32,882 nt of DNA, from contig JAJPHU010000155.1 in assembly GCA_021325115.1 (NCBI GenBank), positions 1 to 32,882 of the forward strand, given 5' to 3'. This document shows, piece after piece, positions 32,755-32,882 of this stretch; position 1 is the first letter of the stretch, and each line of letters starts with the position of its first letter. The DNA is from Planctomycetota bacterium. Lineage in GTDB: Bacteria > Planctomycetota > Planctomycetia > Gemmatales > Gemmataceae. The notes under the pieces were generated by a model. The model saw nothing but the letters and a program-made list of their open reading frames with translations. It did not search any database and was not told the DNA's origin. Position numbers and translations under genes: made by a program.

Positions 32755-32822
32755 GCGGGCAAAACCGTGGGGCAAGCTGCTAGCTTGCCCATTTTCCAGT
32801 ACGCGGACAGCTTGCCCTACGG
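32755..32822. repeat. Dispersed repeat related to 13149-13217
   Basis: GGCGGGCAAAACCGTGGGGC followed by AAGCTGCTAGCTTGCCCATT and GTACGCGGACAGCTTGCCC aligns with the DUF4912 leader repeat at roughly 75-80% by eye. Its centre CAAGCTGCTAGCTTG is a near-perfect palindrome. A shorter piece occurs near 25430. The remaining 60 bp to the window end show GCTAGC-containing sequence but no gene. Confidence 0.65.
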
Positions 32823-32882
32823 TGTTGTCTGCTAGCATTTAAGCTAGCGGACCGGCTGCAGCCGTGATGGCAGAATACAATA

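Overview
The window looks like chromosomal DNA of a planctomycete, most likely Gemmataceae-like. This is inference from three things: several gene families I associate with that group (the lipoprotein and its partner at 29-30.5 kb, the BshC-like protein, an export-signal-bearing ATP synthase subunit c), high-GC coding, and many palindromic intergenic repeats, one of which translates to an RSVSE...RLRFGLA-type peptide. No rRNA, tRNA, phage, integrase, transposase or CRISPR array was seen.

Layout. 0.1-2.5 kb (minus): a BshC-like protein translationally coupled to a family 2 glycosyltransferase. 2.8-3.65 kb (plus): two small heat-shock proteins behind a near-consensus sigma-54 promoter. 4.0-4.3 kb: a possible small membrane protein ending at a strong intrinsic terminator. 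4.5-12.8 kb (minus): a complete F1Fo ATP synthase operon in the order atpZ-atpI-atpB-atpE-atpF-atpH-atpA-atpG-atpD-atpC, interrupted by a perfect 26-bp hairpin between atpE and atpF and by a MITE-like element between atpA and atpG. 13.0-14.5 kb (plus): a DUF4912 protein behind a textbook sigma-70 promoter and a 0.3-kb leader. 14.4-18.6 kb: an acyltransferase-3 membrane protein, an ICMT-like membrane methyltransferase, anmK, and a C26-type glutamine amidotransferase that lacks its nucleophilic cysteine. 19.2-21.5 kb (minus): a two-subunit family I CoA-transferase and a TPR protein. 21.8-23.5 kb: an Asp/Glu/Phe repeat protein, a frameshifted remnant and two Cys-rich YkgJ-family proteins. 23.5-25.4 kb: a structured leader with an intrinsic terminator, then an orphan HlyD-type adaptor. 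25.7-28.8 kb (minus): a NirB-NirD nitrite reductase fusion. 29.1-32.5 kb (minus): a lipoprotein plus its small partner gene, and a secreted thioredoxin-fold protein without redox cysteines.

The most unusual theme is the density of short inverted-repeat elements, of at least six sequence families, and the fact that several lie inside genes in frame. They supply a 10-residue tandem repeat in the BshC-like protein, the linker between NirB and NirD, and the C-terminal tail (plus an internal segment) of the acyltransferase. Other notable points are the sigma-54 signal in front of the hsp20 pair, the lost catalytic cysteines in two enzyme-fold proteins, a long hydrophilic insertion in AtpA, and a terminator-bearing leader upstream of the HlyD gene. 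All functional calls rest on motif recognition by eye; no database search was run.
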